Assembly: GCA_963821925.1 (NCBI GenBank)
Contig: CAWGFO010000010.1
Location: 186,001-250,000, forward strand
DNA: 64,000 nt
Direction of reading: 5' to 3'
DNA from: JAOUEA01 sp963821925
GTDB lineage: Bacteria; Actinomycetota; UBA4738; HRBIN12
Position numbers and translations under genes: made by a program. Positions 42,604 to 52,041 of the stretch are shown one piece after another (positions within the stretch are counted from its first letter, which is position 1; the number at the start of each line of letters is the position of its first letter). Under the pieces are notes generated by a model. It ran no database searches and was not told where the DNA came from. It saw only the letters and a list, made by a program, of their open reading frames with translations.

Positions 42604-45600
42604 ATGTTCCTCCGATCGATCACGATCCGCGGGTTCAAGTCCTTCGCGGACAAGCATGTCCTGGAGTTCGTCCCCGGCGTGTCGGTGATCGTCGGCCCCA
42701 ACGGCTCGGGCAAGTCGAACCTCGTCGACGCGATCAGCTGGGCCCTCGGCGAGCAGGGGGCGCGGGCGCTTGCGCGGCGGGCACATGGCCGACGTGATCT
42801 TCGCGGGCACGCCGTCGCGCCCTGCGCTCGGCATGGCCGAGGTCAAGCTCGTGATCGACAACGCCGCGGGCAAGATCCCCGTGCCGATGAGCGAGCTCGA
42901 GGTCTCGCGCACGATCTTCCGCTCGGGCGAGAGCGAGTACCGCATCAACGGGCAGGTCGTGCGGCTGCTCGACGTGCAGGAGCTGCTCAGCGAGACGGGC
43001 ATCGGCCGCGCGCTCCACACCGTGGTGGGGCAGGGCCAACTCGAGGAGGTCCTCCTCGCGAAACCGGAGGATCGTCGCAAGTACATCGAGGAGGCCGCCG
43101 GGATCGCGAAGCACCGGCGCCGCAAGGAGCGTGCCGAGCGCAAGCTCGCCGGGCTCGACCAGGACCTCCTGCGGCTCCAGGACGTGCTCGCCGAGCTGCG
43201 ACGCCAGCTGAAACCCCTGCAGCAGCAGGCCGAGATGGCGAAGAAGCATGAGACGCTCACCGCCGAGGCCGAGACGCTGTCGCGCAAGCTCGCCGCCGCC
43301 CGACTCCGGGCGCTGCTCCGGGAACGCGACCGCCGCAGGTCCGGCTGGGACGAAGGGCTGGAGCTGCGCAAGACCGCGCGCGAGCGGCTCGACGGGCTCG
43401 ACGGCGAGGTGCTCGCCGCGGCCGACGCCCGGGCCGCCGCAGCCCGCGCGCTCGCCGACGCCGAGCAGGGCTTCCGCGCTACGCAGTTCGACCGGACCGG
43501 GGCCCAGGAGCGCTTCCGCGCCGCGGTGGCCCGCGAGACCGACGCCCGTGAGGAGCTGGCCGCCCAGGCAGGGCGAGCCGCCCGCCTGGACAGCGTCGAC
43601 GAGGAGCTCGTACGCATCGAGGCGGAGCTGACCGCGGTCGTCGACGAGCTCGCCCTCCGCGAACGCGAGCTGGAGGAGGCCGAGGAGGCGTTCCGCACGG
43701 CCGAGGAGGAGCGCCGGCGGATCGAGGAGGTCCGCCGCCGGATCGGCGAGGAAGCCGCCGGCAGGCGGGCCGAGGTCGAGGCGCTCGAGCGTTCCGTGGC
43801 CGCGGGCGACCGCGAGCGCGAGCGGCTCGTCGGATCGCTCGACGCGGTGCGCGAACGGATCGTGGAGACCGAGGCCCGACGCGACGGGTTCGAGCACGAG
43901 ATCGAGACCTTCGACGACCAGTCCGGCCCGATGAGTGAGAAGCGGACCCAGCTCGAGGCCGAACGGCGCGGCCTCGTCGCGAAGATCGAGGAGCTCGAGG
44001 ACATCCGCCGCCGGCACGAGAGCCGGCGTGACCTGCTGGAGGCCCGGCGCCAGGACATCGAGGAGACCGCGGGATCGCGCTTCCTCGCTGCGCACAAGGG
44101 GCGGGCGATCGGCCTGCTGAAGGACCTGGTCCGTGTCGAGGCCGGGCTGGAGCGAGCGCTCGTCGCCGCGCTCGGCCCGCTCGCCGACGCGGTCGTCTAC
44201 GACGACGGGGACCGGGCGCTCGCCGACGCGCCCGAGGGCGACGGCGCGATCCTCGCGATCGCGGCGGGGGGGCCCGTGCCGCTCGGCCTGAAGGACGAGC
44301 GGAAGCTCCTGAGCGTCGTCGAGGCCGACCCGGCGGCGCGCGGCATCGCCAGCACGGTGCTGCGCGACGTGTACCTGGCGGACTCGGTCGAAGCGGCCTC
44401 CGAGAAGCAGCGGGCCCACCCGGCGGCCTCGTTCGTCACGCCCGAGGGCGTGCTGGTCGGTCCCGCGGTGATCCACACGGCCAAGGAGGCCGATGCGCGC
44501 GCCCGCGAGATCCGCGCGGAGCTCCAGGTGGTCGCGCACGACCTCTCGGCCACGCTCCAGGCCCTCAAGCCGAAGCGGGAGCGCCTCGGGGAGATCGCGG
44601 GCGAGATCGACTTCCTGCGCGAGCAGATCGAAGGGGCCGACGCGGAGATCACCGCGACGGCGGAGCGCCTCGGGCTGCTCGAGCGTGACCTCAGCGGCAT
44701 GCGCAAGGAGGAGGAACTCCTCCAGCAGCGACTCGCGGCGCTCGACGAGACCGCGGCGGCCGCCCGCGACCGGCTCACGGCGCTCGGCCCGATGTCAGCC
44801 GAACCGATGCCCGACGTGCCGCCGACGCCCCAGCCGCCGATCCAGCACCGCGTGACCGTCGAGACCCTGCGCCGCGATCGCGGGAGCCTCGACGGCAAGC
44901 TCCACTCGCTCCGCGCCGAGCGCGACGTGCTCGCCGCCCACGACCCGGTTCAGCTGCGCGCCGAGGTCGAGGCCGCCGAGCGGGCGCGCGCCGACGCGGA
45001 GTCGGCCGTCGCCCGGGCTGACGAGGCCGCCGCCGCGGCCGCCGCGGCCCGCGACCTGGCCGCCGCGGCCGAACGTGCCGTGGCCGAGCGCGAGGCCGCC
45101 GTCAACAAGGCGTGGCGCGAGGCGTCCACCGAGCTCGACCGGCTCCGTGAGCGCTACGACGAAGAGGACCGCACGCGCGGCGACATCGAGCGGCGGATCC
45201 GCGAGGCCGAGCGGCTGCTCCGCGAGGGCCACCAGGCCGACCCCGACGAGCTCGTGGCTTCGCTCAGCGACGACGACACGGTCGAGACGCTCGAGAAGCG
45301 CTCGGAGCTCGTCCAGCGGCGGCTCGGCCTGCTCGGCCGGGTGAACCTGCTCGCGACGGGCGAGTTCGAGGCGCTCCAGGAACGGCACGACTTCATGGCC
45401 CGCGAGCTCGACGACGTGCGCAAGGCCCGGCGCGACCTGCTCGAGGTCGTCGCCAAGGTCGACCAGGAGATCACCGAGACGTTCACGACCGCCTACCGCG
45501 ACGTCGCGATGCAGTTCGAGCGGCTGATCGGCGAGCTCTTCCCGGGCGGCGAGGGACGCCTGGTGCTCACCGATCCGGCCGAGCCGCTCACGAGCGGGAT

Positions 45601-46060
45601 CGAGATCGAGGCGAGCCCCGGCCGCAAGCGTGTGAAGCGGATCTCGCTGCTGTCGGGTGGCGAGCGTTCGCTCACCGCGATGGCGTTCCTGTTCGCGATC
45701 TTCACCGCGCGCCCCTCGCCCTTCTACCTGATGGACGAGGTCGAGCCCGCCCTCGACGACGTGAACCTGCACCGGTTCCTCCGGCTCGTCGAGGGGTTCG
45801 CCCGTGAGTCGCAGGTGCTGATCGTCACGCACCAGAAGCGCACGATGGAGATCGCCGGGATGATGTACGGCGTCTCCCTCAACAAGGACGGCACGACCAA
45901 GATCGTCTGCCAGCGGCTCGAACAGCCGCAGCTGGCCGCCGAGGAGGCCGCGCGAGCCGAGGCGGAGCAGGAGCGCTTCGAGGCTGCCCACGCGCTGCAG
46001 TCCTCCGCCGACGACGAGCCGATCGTGCTCGACGTGCCGCAGGACGAGCCGGTCGGCTAG
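42604..46060 (+). CDS. smc: Chromosome segregation protein SMC, interrupted by a one-base frameshift
   Basis: The N-terminal ATPase half (GFKSFADKHVLEFVPGVSVI, Walker A GPNGSGKSN) is read from 42604. After GEQGARAL near 42771 the frame shifts, and the protein continues as RGGHMADVIFAGTPSRPALG in the next frame to 46060. Deleting one base near 42772 restores about 1,151 residues, the normal SMC length. The rest has two long coiled coils, a hinge near 44150-44480, signature LLSGGERSLTAMAF and Walker B FYLMDEVEPALDD. SMC compacts and segregates chromosomes with ScpA/B. Loss of SMC is rarely neutral and all domains are well kept, so a sequence error is most likely. Confidence 0.9.
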
Positions 46061-46070
46061 CCTCTCGGCC

Positions 46071-47132
46071 ATGGCCTTCTACATCGTCGTCTTCGCGATC
46101 CTCGCCGTCGTGCTCGTCTTCGCCGGCATCACCATGTACCGGCGACGGGGGAGCGAGCTCCAGGAGATGGAGCGCGACATGCACACGGGCGCCGGCCACA
46201 CGCGGGCGCCCGTCCTCGACCACCCGGCCGAGCAGCGCCACGTCGCCCCGCCGAAGGAGGCCGGCGCCTCCGGCGGCGGGTTCCACAAGGAGGGCCTGGG
46301 CGCCAGGGTCAAGGCCCTGTTCCACCAGGGGACGGGCGAGGAGACCTGGAAACAGCTCGAGGACCTGCTCCTGAAGGCCGACATCGGCCCGAAGGGTGCC
46401 GCGGACCTCGTGACCCGGATCAAGGCGGATTACACGCACGGCACGAACCCGGTCACGCTCCTCGAGAACGAGATCGTGGCCGTGCTCGGCGGCGACGAAC
46501 CGCTGCAGCTCCCACCGGGTCGGCTCGGGGTGATCCTCGTGGTCGGCGTGAACGGCACGGGCAAGACGACGACGATCGGCCGCCTCGCGAAGCGCCTCAC
46601 GCACGAGGGACACCAGGTCACCCTGGCGGCGAGCGACACGTTCCGCGCCGCGGCGGGTGAGCAGCTCGAGGTGTGGGCGACGCGAGCGGGCGCGCAGCTC
46701 GTGAGCCAGGATCGCGGTGCCGACCCGAGCGCGGTGGCGTTCGACGCGGTGAAGTCCTCGATCGCCCGCGGCGCCGACGTGCTGATCGTCGACACGGCCG
46801 GGCGGCTGCACACGAAGGCCCCACTGATGGACGAGCTCACCAAGGTGAAGCGCACGATCGAGAAGGCGGGCGGTGAGGTCGACGAGACGCTGCTCGTCCT
46901 CGACGCGCAGACCGGCCAGAACGGCATCGCGCAGGCGCGGGCGTTCACCGAGGCCGTCGAGATCACCGGCGTGGTCCTCACGAAGACCGACGGTTCCGCC
47001 AAGGGCGGCGTCGTGCTGCAGGTTCGGGAGGAGCTCGGCGTGCCCGTGCGGTTCGTCGGGATCGGCGAGGGCGCCGACGACCTGCGGCCGTTCGAGGCGC
47101 GCGCGTTCGCCGAACGGCTCCTGGCGGGCTGA
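46071..47132 (+). CDS. ftsY: Signal recognition particle receptor FtsY
   Basis: The 353-residue GTPase has an N-terminal membrane segment (YIVVFAILAVVLVFAGITMY), a short polar linker, then the NG domain. Visible parts are GVNGTGKTTTIGRLAKRL (G1), DTFRAAAGEQLEVWA, DTAGRLHTK (G3), TKTDGSAKGG (G4) and GIGEGADDLRPF. It docks the ribosome-SRP complex at the membrane together with Ffh. A TAGCCT box overlapping the smc stop lies 7 bases before the ATG. Confidence 0.96.
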   Translation: MAFYIVVFAILAVVLVFAGITMYRRRGSELQEMERDMHTGAGHTRAPVLDHPAEQRHVAPPKEAGASGGGFHKEGLGARVKALFHQGTGEETWKQLEDLLLKADIGPKGAADLVTRIKADYTHGTNPVTLLENEIVAVLGGDEPLQLPPGRLGVILVVGVNGTGKTTTIGRLAKRLTHEGHQVTLAASDTFRAAAGEQLEVWATRAGAQLVSQDRGADPSAVAFDAVKSSIARGADVLIVDTAGRLHTKAPLMDELTKVKRTIEKAGGEVDETLLVLDAQTGQNGIAQARAFTEAVEITGVVLTKTDGSAKGGVVLQVREELGVPVRFVGIGEGADDLRPFEARAFAERLLAG

Positions 47133-47139
47133 GCCCGGC

Positions 47140-47514
47140 ATGGAGGGAGCGCGGATCCTGATCGTCGAGGACCACCCCACGATGCGAGAGGCGATGCGGC
47201 TCGTCCTGGAGGGGGAGGGCTTCGAGATCTCGGAAGCCGCCGACGGGCAGTCGGCGCTCGAGGCGATCCGTCAGGACGTTCCCGACCTCGTCTTCTTGGA
47301 CCTGCACATCCCGGGCGCGAGCGGGGCCGAGGTGCTCGAGGCCGTCAAGGCGGACCCGGCGACGGCGGGTGTGCGCGTGATCATCGTGACGGCCGACGGC
47401 GAGGAGGGCCGCGAGCCCGCGATGGCGATGGGCGCCGATGAGTACTTCACGAAGCCCTTCAGCCCGATCACGTTGCTCAAGACGGTCGAACGCGTGCTCG
47501 CGCCGGGAGCCTGA
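47140..47514 (+). CDS. Single-domain response regulator
   Basis: The 124-residue receiver has the acidic pocket in LIVEDHPTM, phospho-Asp in LVFLDLHIPGASG, Thr switch in VIIVTADGEEG and Lys in EYFTKPFSP. It begins 7 bases after ftsY and may share its message. Its last 38 bases overlap the 3' end of the convergent histidine kinase, its probable partner. It has no output domain. Confidence 0.92.
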   Translation: MEGARILIVEDHPTMREAMRLVLEGEGFEISEAADGQSALEAIRQDVPDLVFLDLHIPGASGAEVLEAVKADPATAGVRVIIVTADGEEGREPAMAMGADEYFTKPFSPITLLKTVERVLAPGA

Positions 47515-48178
47515 CCCGGAACACCGAGCCCTCGCCGACGACCGAGCTCGCGGTGAGGTGCCCCCCGAGCGCCTCCGCGAGCCGCCGCGTGATCGAGAGG
47601 CCGAGGCCCGCGCCGTCGGCCGCCGCCCGGCCCCCGGCCGTTCGGTAGTACGGCTCGAAGATCCTCGGGAGATCATCGGCGGGGATCCCCGGGCCGCGGT
47701 CGGCCACGTCGAGGATGACGTCGTCCCCGTCCGCGACGGCGACGAGCGACACCGTTCGGTCCTGCGACGAGTACTTCAGGGCGTTCGCCAGGAGGTTGGC
47801 GACGATCTGGTGCAGGCGGAGGGGATCCGTCTCGATCGTCGCCGGCGCCTCCGCGGACACGGAGAGCCGGACGCGATCGCCGCCGGGCTCGTCCCGGATC
47901 AGGGTCTCGAGGAACGGCACGAGCAGCACCGGCTCGGGGGTCACGACGATCCCGCCCGCCTCGAGCCCGGCGAGGACGAGCAGATCGTCGACCAGGCGGG
48001 TCAGCCGATCGGCCTGGGACGCGATCACCTCGAGGAACTCGTCGACCTGCTCCTCGTCCATCGTGGAGCGCCGGCGGCGGAGGGTGTCGACGAAGCCCCG
48101 GATCGCCGCGAGCGGCGTCCGCATCTCATGACTCGTCATCGCGACCAGGTCCAGATCGCGCAGCTGCTGATCCGCCAT
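47477..48178 (-). CDS. Soluble histidine kinase (HisKA-HATPase only)
   Basis: The 233-residue kinase begins directly at the dimerisation helix: MADQQLRDLDLVAMTSHEMRTPLAAIRGF with the phospho-accepting His at residue 17. The ATPase boxes are NLLANALKYS, DRGPGIPADDLPRIFEPYYR and GAGLGLSITRRLAE. No membrane segment or sensor domain is present, so its signal must come through a protein partner. It overlaps the convergent receiver gene by 38 bases. Its promoter faces that of ffh in the palindromic element at 48203-48214. Confidence 0.9.
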   Translation of the reverse strand: MADQQLRDLDLVAMTSHEMRTPLAAIRGFVDTLRRRRSTMDEEQVDEFLEVIASQADRLTRLVDDLLVLAGLEAGGIVVTPEPVLLVPFLETLIRDEPGGDRVRLSVSAEAPATIETDPLRLHQIVANLLANALKYSSQDRTVSLVAVADGDDVILDVADRGPGIPADDLPRIFEPYYRTAGGRAAADGAGLGLSITRRLAEALGGHLTASSVVGEGSVFRVRLPARARVRPS

Positions 48179-48202
48179 GCCTCGGGGCCCCCTCGCCCCC
48201 CG

Positions 48203-48214
48203 GTAGAATCCTAC
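48203..48214. promoter_or_regulatory. Symmetrical divergent -10 element (ffh and kinase)
   Basis: GTAGAATCCTAC reads as TAGAAT on the forward strand (48204-48209) and TAGGAT on the reverse strand (48208-48213). One near-palindrome could therefore serve as the -10 box in both directions, for ffh and for the soluble kinase, which would make the two transcripts compete. Confidence 0.4.
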
Positions 48215-48252
48215 GCTTGAGCCCGGACCCTCCGGGTACCTCCGAGAGGCTG

Positions 48253-49602
48253 ATGTTCGACACCCTCACCGATCGGCTCGACGCGACCTTCAAGAAGCTC
48301 CGGTCCAAGGGCAAGCTGCACCCCAAGCAGGTGGACAACGCCCTCGCCGACATGCGGACCGCGCTCCTGGAGGCCGACGTCGCCGTGGAGGTCGCCGACG
48401 ATTTCCTCGCCCGCGTGCGCGAGCGCGCCCTCTCCGAAGAGGTCATGAAGAGCCTCACGCCGGGACAGCAGATCGTGAAGGTCGTCGACGAGGAGCTCAC
48501 GGTCACGATGGGCGGCGAGCACCGTCCCTTCGAGCTCGGGCCCAAGCGACCGGTCGTGGTCATGATGGCGGGCGTCCAGGGCTCGGGGAAGACGACGGCC
48601 TGCGCGAAGCTCGCGGCGATGCTGAAGAAGCAGGGCCGGCGCCCGCTCCTGGTGGCGGCCGACCTCGAGCGCCCCGCGGCGATCGAGCAGCTGCGCACGC
48701 TCGGCCGCGAGATCGGCGTGCCCGTCGTCTCCGACGGCAAGGACCCCGTGAAGGTCGCGAAGGCGTCGTTGAAGGAGGCGGAGCGCCAGGACGCCGACAT
48801 CGTGATCATCGACACCGCGGGGCGCCTGCACGTCGACGCCGAGATGATGAAGCAGGCCCGCCGGATCCGCGAGGTCACGAAGCCGTATCACGTCATCATG
48901 GCGTGCGACTCGATGACCGGGCAGGACGCCGTCGTGCAGGCGCGCGAGTTCATGCGCGAGGTCGACACCACCGGGTTCATCCTCACGAAGCTCGACGGCG
49001 ACGCCCGCGGCGGCGCCGCACTCTCGATCACGGCGGTCACCGGCAAGCCCGTGTACTTCGTGGGCACCGGCGAGAAGCCCGAGGACCTCGAGCCGTTCTA
49101 CCCGGATCGGATGGCCGGCCGGATCCTCGGCATGGGCGACGTCTTGACCCTGATCGACAAGGCCCAGGAGACGATGGACGCCGAGCAGGCGCAGCAGGCC
49201 GCCGAGCGGATGTTGAAGAACCAGTTCACGCTCGAGGACTTCCTGACCCAGCTCCGGGAGATGCGCAAACTCGGGCCGATCCAGGATCTGCTGAAGATGC
49301 TGCCGGGCGTGCCCGGGGGCAAGAACGCGATGAAGGAGATGGCCGGGGCGATCGACGAGGGAGAGCTCGCCCGGGCCGAAGCGATGATCCTCAGCATGAC
49401 CGTCGAGGAGCGGCAGAATCCCGGTATCATCTCCGGGTCGCGTCGCCTGCGGATCGCGAACGGATCCGGGGTGACGACCTCCGACGTCAACGGGCTCCTG
49501 AAAGATTTCGAGGGCGCCCGCAAGATGATGCGGACGATGATGGGCGGCAAGCGGATGCCGGGCATGGTGAAGATGCCCGCCGGCAGGCCCCCGAAGCGAT
49601 AG
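48253..49602 (+). CDS. ffh: Signal recognition particle protein Ffh
   Basis: The 449-residue GTPase binds signal sequences and SRP RNA. It opens MFDTLTDRLDATFKKLRSKG. GTPase motifs are GVQGSGKTTACAKLA, DTAGRLHVDAEMM, TKLDGDARGG and GTGEKPEDLEPF. The C-terminal M domain contains the RNA-binding SGSRRLRIANGSG and Met-rich MMRTMMGGKRMPGM. I use the ATG at 48253 with GAGAGG upstream; a TTG at 48217 would add a non-family stretch. It leads the rpsP-khpA-rimM operon. Confidence 0.96.
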   Translation: MFDTLTDRLDATFKKLRSKGKLHPKQVDNALADMRTALLEADVAVEVADDFLARVRERALSEEVMKSLTPGQQIVKVVDEELTVTMGGEHRPFELGPKRPVVVMMAGVQGSGKTTACAKLAAMLKKQGRRPLLVAADLERPAAIEQLRTLGREIGVPVVSDGKDPVKVAKASLKEAERQDADIVIIDTAGRLHVDAEMMKQARRIREVTKPYHVIMACDSMTGQDAVVQAREFMREVDTTGFILTKLDGDARGGAALSITAVTGKPVYFVGTGEKPEDLEPFYPDRMAGRILGMGDVLTLIDKAQETMDAEQAQQAAERMLKNQFTLEDFLTQLREMRKLGPIQDLLKMLPGVPGGKNAMKEMAGAIDEGELARAEAMILSMTVEERQNPGIISGSRRLRIANGSGVTTSDVNGLLKDFEGARKMMRTMMGGKRMPGMVKMPAGRPPKR

Positions 49603-49635
49603 CGATCAGACGACAGGAAGAGAAGGAACGAAGGC

Positions 49636-50223
49636 ATGTCGACCAGGATCCGGTTGCGGCGGTTGGGCGCGAACAAGCGTCCCTACTACCGCGTGGTGGT
49701 GGCCGACCAGCGGGCACCCCGCGATGGTCGGTTCATCGAGAACATCGGGAAGTACCACCCGCTCGAGGACCCGTCCCTGATCGAGATCGATCAGGAGCGT
49801 GCGCTCCACTGGCTGCGCACCGGGGCCCAGCCGAGCGCGCAGGTCCGCAACCTGATGGTCAAGACCGGGATCTGGGACGCCTTCGTGGCCGAGCGCCCGT
49901 CGGCGGCCGGCCAGGTGCGCGTCCGCGCCGACAAGTCCGAGGCGCCCAAGCTCTCGAAGAAGGCCGCCGCCAAGGCCGCGGCCGCCGCCGAGGAGAAGGC
50001 CGCGCCCGCTCCGAAGGCCGAGCCCATGGTGGAGGAGCCGGTGGCTGACGTTGCGGAGCCGGTTGCCGAGGTCGCGGAAGCTCCCGAGCCGGCGGTTGCC
50101 GAGGTCGAAGCCCCCGCCGAGGTCGTGGAGGCCCCTGAGGCAGAGGCGCCCGCCGAGGCTGAGCCGGAGGCCGCTGCCGAGCCCGAGGCCGCTGCCCCGG
50201 CCGAGGCCGAGCCGGAGGCCTAG
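49636..50223 (+). CDS. rpsP: 30S ribosomal protein S16 with long acidic Ala/Glu/Pro tail
   Basis: Residues 1-85 are standard S16 (TRIRLRRLGANKRPYYRVVV, GRFIENIGKYHPL, ALHWLRTGAQPS). A basic linker (KLSKKAAAKAAAA) is followed by about 75 residues of Glu/Ala/Pro/Val repeats to residue 195. Actinobacterial S16 often carries a tail, but this one more than doubles the protein. It lies between ffh and khpA in the expected order. Confidence 0.96.
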   Translation: MSTRIRLRRLGANKRPYYRVVVADQRAPRDGRFIENIGKYHPLEDPSLIEIDQERALHWLRTGAQPSAQVRNLMVKTGIWDAFVAERPSAAGQVRVRADKSEAPKLSKKAAAKAAAAAEEKAAPAPKAEPMVEEPVADVAEPVAEVAEAPEPAVAEVEAPAEVVEAPEAEAPAEAEPEAAAEPEAAAPAEAEPEA

Positions 50224-50229
50224 CCACCC

Positions 50230-50463
50230 GTGAAGGAGCTCGTCGAGTTCCTCGCGCGCGAGCTGGTCGACGATCCCGACGCGGTCGAGGTCGAGGAGTC
50301 CTTCGACGACCGCGGTCCCCGCTACACGCTCTCGGTCGCTCCCGAGGACATGGGCAAGGTGATCGGCCGCGGCGGCCGCACCGCCAAGGCGATCCGAGCG
50401 GTCGTGCGCGCCGCGGCGACCCGCCAGGGCACGAGCGCGTACGTCGACATCGTCGACCGGTGA
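50230..50463 (+). CDS. khpA: KH-domain RNA-binding protein KhpA
   Basis: The 77-residue protein is a single KH domain with the GxxG loop in MGKVIGRGGRTAKAIRAVVR. KhpA-type proteins bind RNA, often with a KhpB partner, and influence cell division and translation. It starts with a GTG 6 bases after rpsP and overlaps rimM by 4 bases. Confidence 0.95.
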   Translation: MKELVEFLARELVDDPDAVEVEESFDDRGPRYTLSVAPEDMGKVIGRGGRTAKAIRAVVRAAATRQGTSAYVDIVDR

Positions 50464-50978
50464 CCCGCGAGCCGACAATCGTCGTCGGCAAGGTGACGAA
50501 GGCCCACGGCATCCGCGGTGAGGTCGCCGTCGAGATCAGATCCGACAACCCCGAACGGTTCACCGACGGCGCGAGCGTGTTCACCCCGGACGGACGGGAG
50601 CTCAGGATCGAGCGCGTCCACGCCCATGGCCAGCGGACGCTCGTGCGGTTCGTGGGCGTCGCCGACCGCACGGCCGCCGAGGCGCTCGCGGGTACGCTCC
50701 TGGAGGTCCCCGAGTCGTGGCTGCCGAAGCTCGGCGAGGGCGAGTATTGGCCGTTCGAGCTCGAGGGCTGCCGGGTCGTCACCGACGCGGGCCGGGAGCT
50801 CGGCACCGTGTCGGAGGTGATCCCGAACCCCGCGAACGACCTCTGGGTCGCCGTCGACGACGACGGCGTGGAAACGCTGGTTCCGGCGCTCCGCGACGTG
50901 ATCGTCGAGGTCGACGTGGCGGCGAAGCGGATCCTCGTGCGGGACGTCCCGGGTCTGACCGCCCCCGAAGACGGGTGA
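50460..50978 (+). CDS. rimM: Ribosome maturation factor RimM
   Basis: The 172-residue protein assists 30S assembly by binding S19 and 16S rRNA. The N-terminal domain has IVVGKVTKAHGIRGEVAVE, and the PRC-barrel domain has GEYWPFELEGCRVV and NDLWVAVDDDG...LVPALRDVIVEVD. trmD, normally next to it, is 3.8 kb away here because four reverse-strand genes intervene. The stop is 6 bases from the convergent CRP-like gene. Confidence 0.95.
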   Translation: MTREPTIVVGKVTKAHGIRGEVAVEIRSDNPERFTDGASVFTPDGRELRIERVHAHGQRTLVRFVGVADRTAAEALAGTLLEVPESWLPKLGEGEYWPFELEGCRVVTDAGRELGTVSEVIPNPANDLWVAVDDDGVETLVPALRDVIVEVDVAAKRILVRDVPGLTAPEDG

Positions 50979-50984
50979 GTCGAT

Positions 50985-51692
50985 CTACAGCCCGGCGATC
51001 TTCGCCAGCGACCCGACCTTCTTGATCACGTAGCGGTGCTCGTCGCGCTTCACGATCCCACGGCGCTGGAGGTCGGTGAGGATCCGCGTCACGTTCTCCC
51101 GGCTGCCGCCGCAGAGGCTCGCGAGGTCGGCGTGCGTGATCGCCGGCACGACCACGCCGTCGTCGGGCAGGCGATCGAGGCTCGGCGTCACGAGCTGGAG
51201 CAGCCGCTTGGCCACGCGCCCCTTCAGGTCGAGGAAGAGCAGGTCGTCGACGAACGCCTGGTTCGCGGTGACCTGTTCGGCGAGCGCACGGATCACGGCG
51301 CGCGCGGCCCCCGGCTCGCTCGTCACGAAGGCGACGAAGTCGTCGGCGTCGACGGACCAGACCGAGCTGTCGGTGAGCGTGACGGCGTCGGTGCTCCGGT
51401 CGATCCCCCCGAGGACGCCCAGCTCGCCGAAGAACTGCGGGGAGTCGAACGTGGCGTGCAGCACGCGGGTCCCGTGGGGGTTCACCGAGCTCATCTCGAC
51501 CCTCCCCTCCACGAGGAAGAAGACATCGGGGGCGTCGTCGCCCTGATGGCAGAGGTACGTCCCCTTGCGGAAGCGGTGGACGTCGCCCGCGGCCGCGAGC
51601 TCGGCGACGCGGCCCTTCGCCACGTCGGCGAAGAAGGGCGTCGCCGCCATCGCGTCACGCAGGGCGGTCTCGGGGGCGGCGGACTTGGCCAT
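50985..51692 (-). CDS. CRP/FNR-family cyclic nucleotide-responsive regulator
   Basis: The 235-residue regulator has a cyclic-nucleotide-binding domain whose phosphate cassette reads FGELGVLGGIDRSTDA (near residue 90), keeping the Glu and Arg-Ser of cAMP-binding CRP. A dimer helix follows and then a helix-turn-helix: ADLASLCGGSRENVTRIL. The recognition residues R, E and R of SRENVTR match those of E. coli CRP (SRETVGR), so a TGTGA half-site is predicted; such palindromes lie at 52110-52125 and 52089-52102. A TAGGCT box 6 bases upstream of the ATG gives it its own leaderless promoter. Confidence 0.93.
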   Translation of the reverse strand: MAKSAAPETALRDAMAATPFFADVAKGRVAELAAAGDVHRFRKGTYLCHQGDDAPDVFFLVEGRVEMSSVNPHGTRVLHATFDSPQFFGELGVLGGIDRSTDAVTLTDSSVWSVDADDFVAFVTSEPGAARAVIRALAEQVTANQAFVDDLLFLDLKGRVAKRLLQLVTPSLDRLPDDGVVVPAITHADLASLCGGSRENVTRILTDLQRRGIVKRDEHRYVIKKVGSLAKIAGL

Positions 51693-51753
51693 CGTCGCAG
51701 CCTACCCAGCTTGGGGCGCCGGCGGGAGCCCCGAGCCGACGACGGATACGACG

Positions 51754-51781
51754 AAGGGGGCCCGGATCACCGGACCCCCTT
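51754..51781. terminator. Hairpin downstream of the 49-residue gene
   Basis: AAGGGGGCCCGG pairs with CCGGACCCCCTT (one mismatch) across the loop ATCA. It lies between the stop of the 49-residue gene and the CRP-like gene and probably ends the small transcript. Confidence 0.55.
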
Positions 51782-51805
51782 CCGAAGACAGTGCGGCGAG
51801 ACCGC

Positions 51806-51955
51806 TTACCGCGCGGCCTGCTTGCGGGAGACCTTCTTGCGGGAGACCTTCTTGTGCGAGAGCTTCTTCATCGTCACGCGAGCGGCGGCCTTGCTGTCCT
51901 CCGTCGCGGCGGCGGCGGCGGCGGGCTGCTGCGGGGTGATCTTCTTCTCGGCCAT
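51806..51955 (-). CDS. Small lysine-rich basic protein, 49 aa
   Basis: A strong CAGGAGGGTACGAG ribosome site precedes an ATG opening 49 codons. The protein starts MAEKKITPQQPAAAAAATED and ends in a basic tail MKKLSHKKVSRKKVSRKQAAR with a tandem KKVSR repeat. Composition resembles bacterial histone-tail-like or nucleic-acid-binding peptides; no family is recognised. It has its own hairpin terminator, and CRP-type sites lie 87-170 bases upstream of its start, so it is the gene most likely to be controlled by the neighbouring regulator. Confidence 0.6.
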   Translation of the reverse strand: MAEKKITPQQPAAAAAATEDSKAAARVTMKKLSHKKVSRKKVSRKQAAR

Positions 51956-52041
51956 CTCGTACCCTCCTGTGTCCCGGGAGCCCCTCCGTCCGGTGCTCCG
52001 TTGCGATGACCAGATGCTCGCACGACCAAGGCCCGATCGCC

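Noticed and set aside
42760..42785. Programmed frameshifting in smc
   Set aside because: No slippery heptamer or downstream stem is evident, SMC is not known to use frameshifting, and a second similar one-base insertion occurs elsewhere in the window.
42463..44097. Ser/Arg-rich frame antisense to smc
   Set aside because: It is a shadow of the coiled-coil codons of smc. It has no start context and no recognisable domain.
48217..48252. TTG 48217 as a leaderless start of ffh
   Set aside because: A TAGAAT box lies 7 bases upstream, but the extra 12 residues are not part of the Ffh family and a ribosome site precedes ATG 48253, which gives the canonical MFDTLTDRL start.
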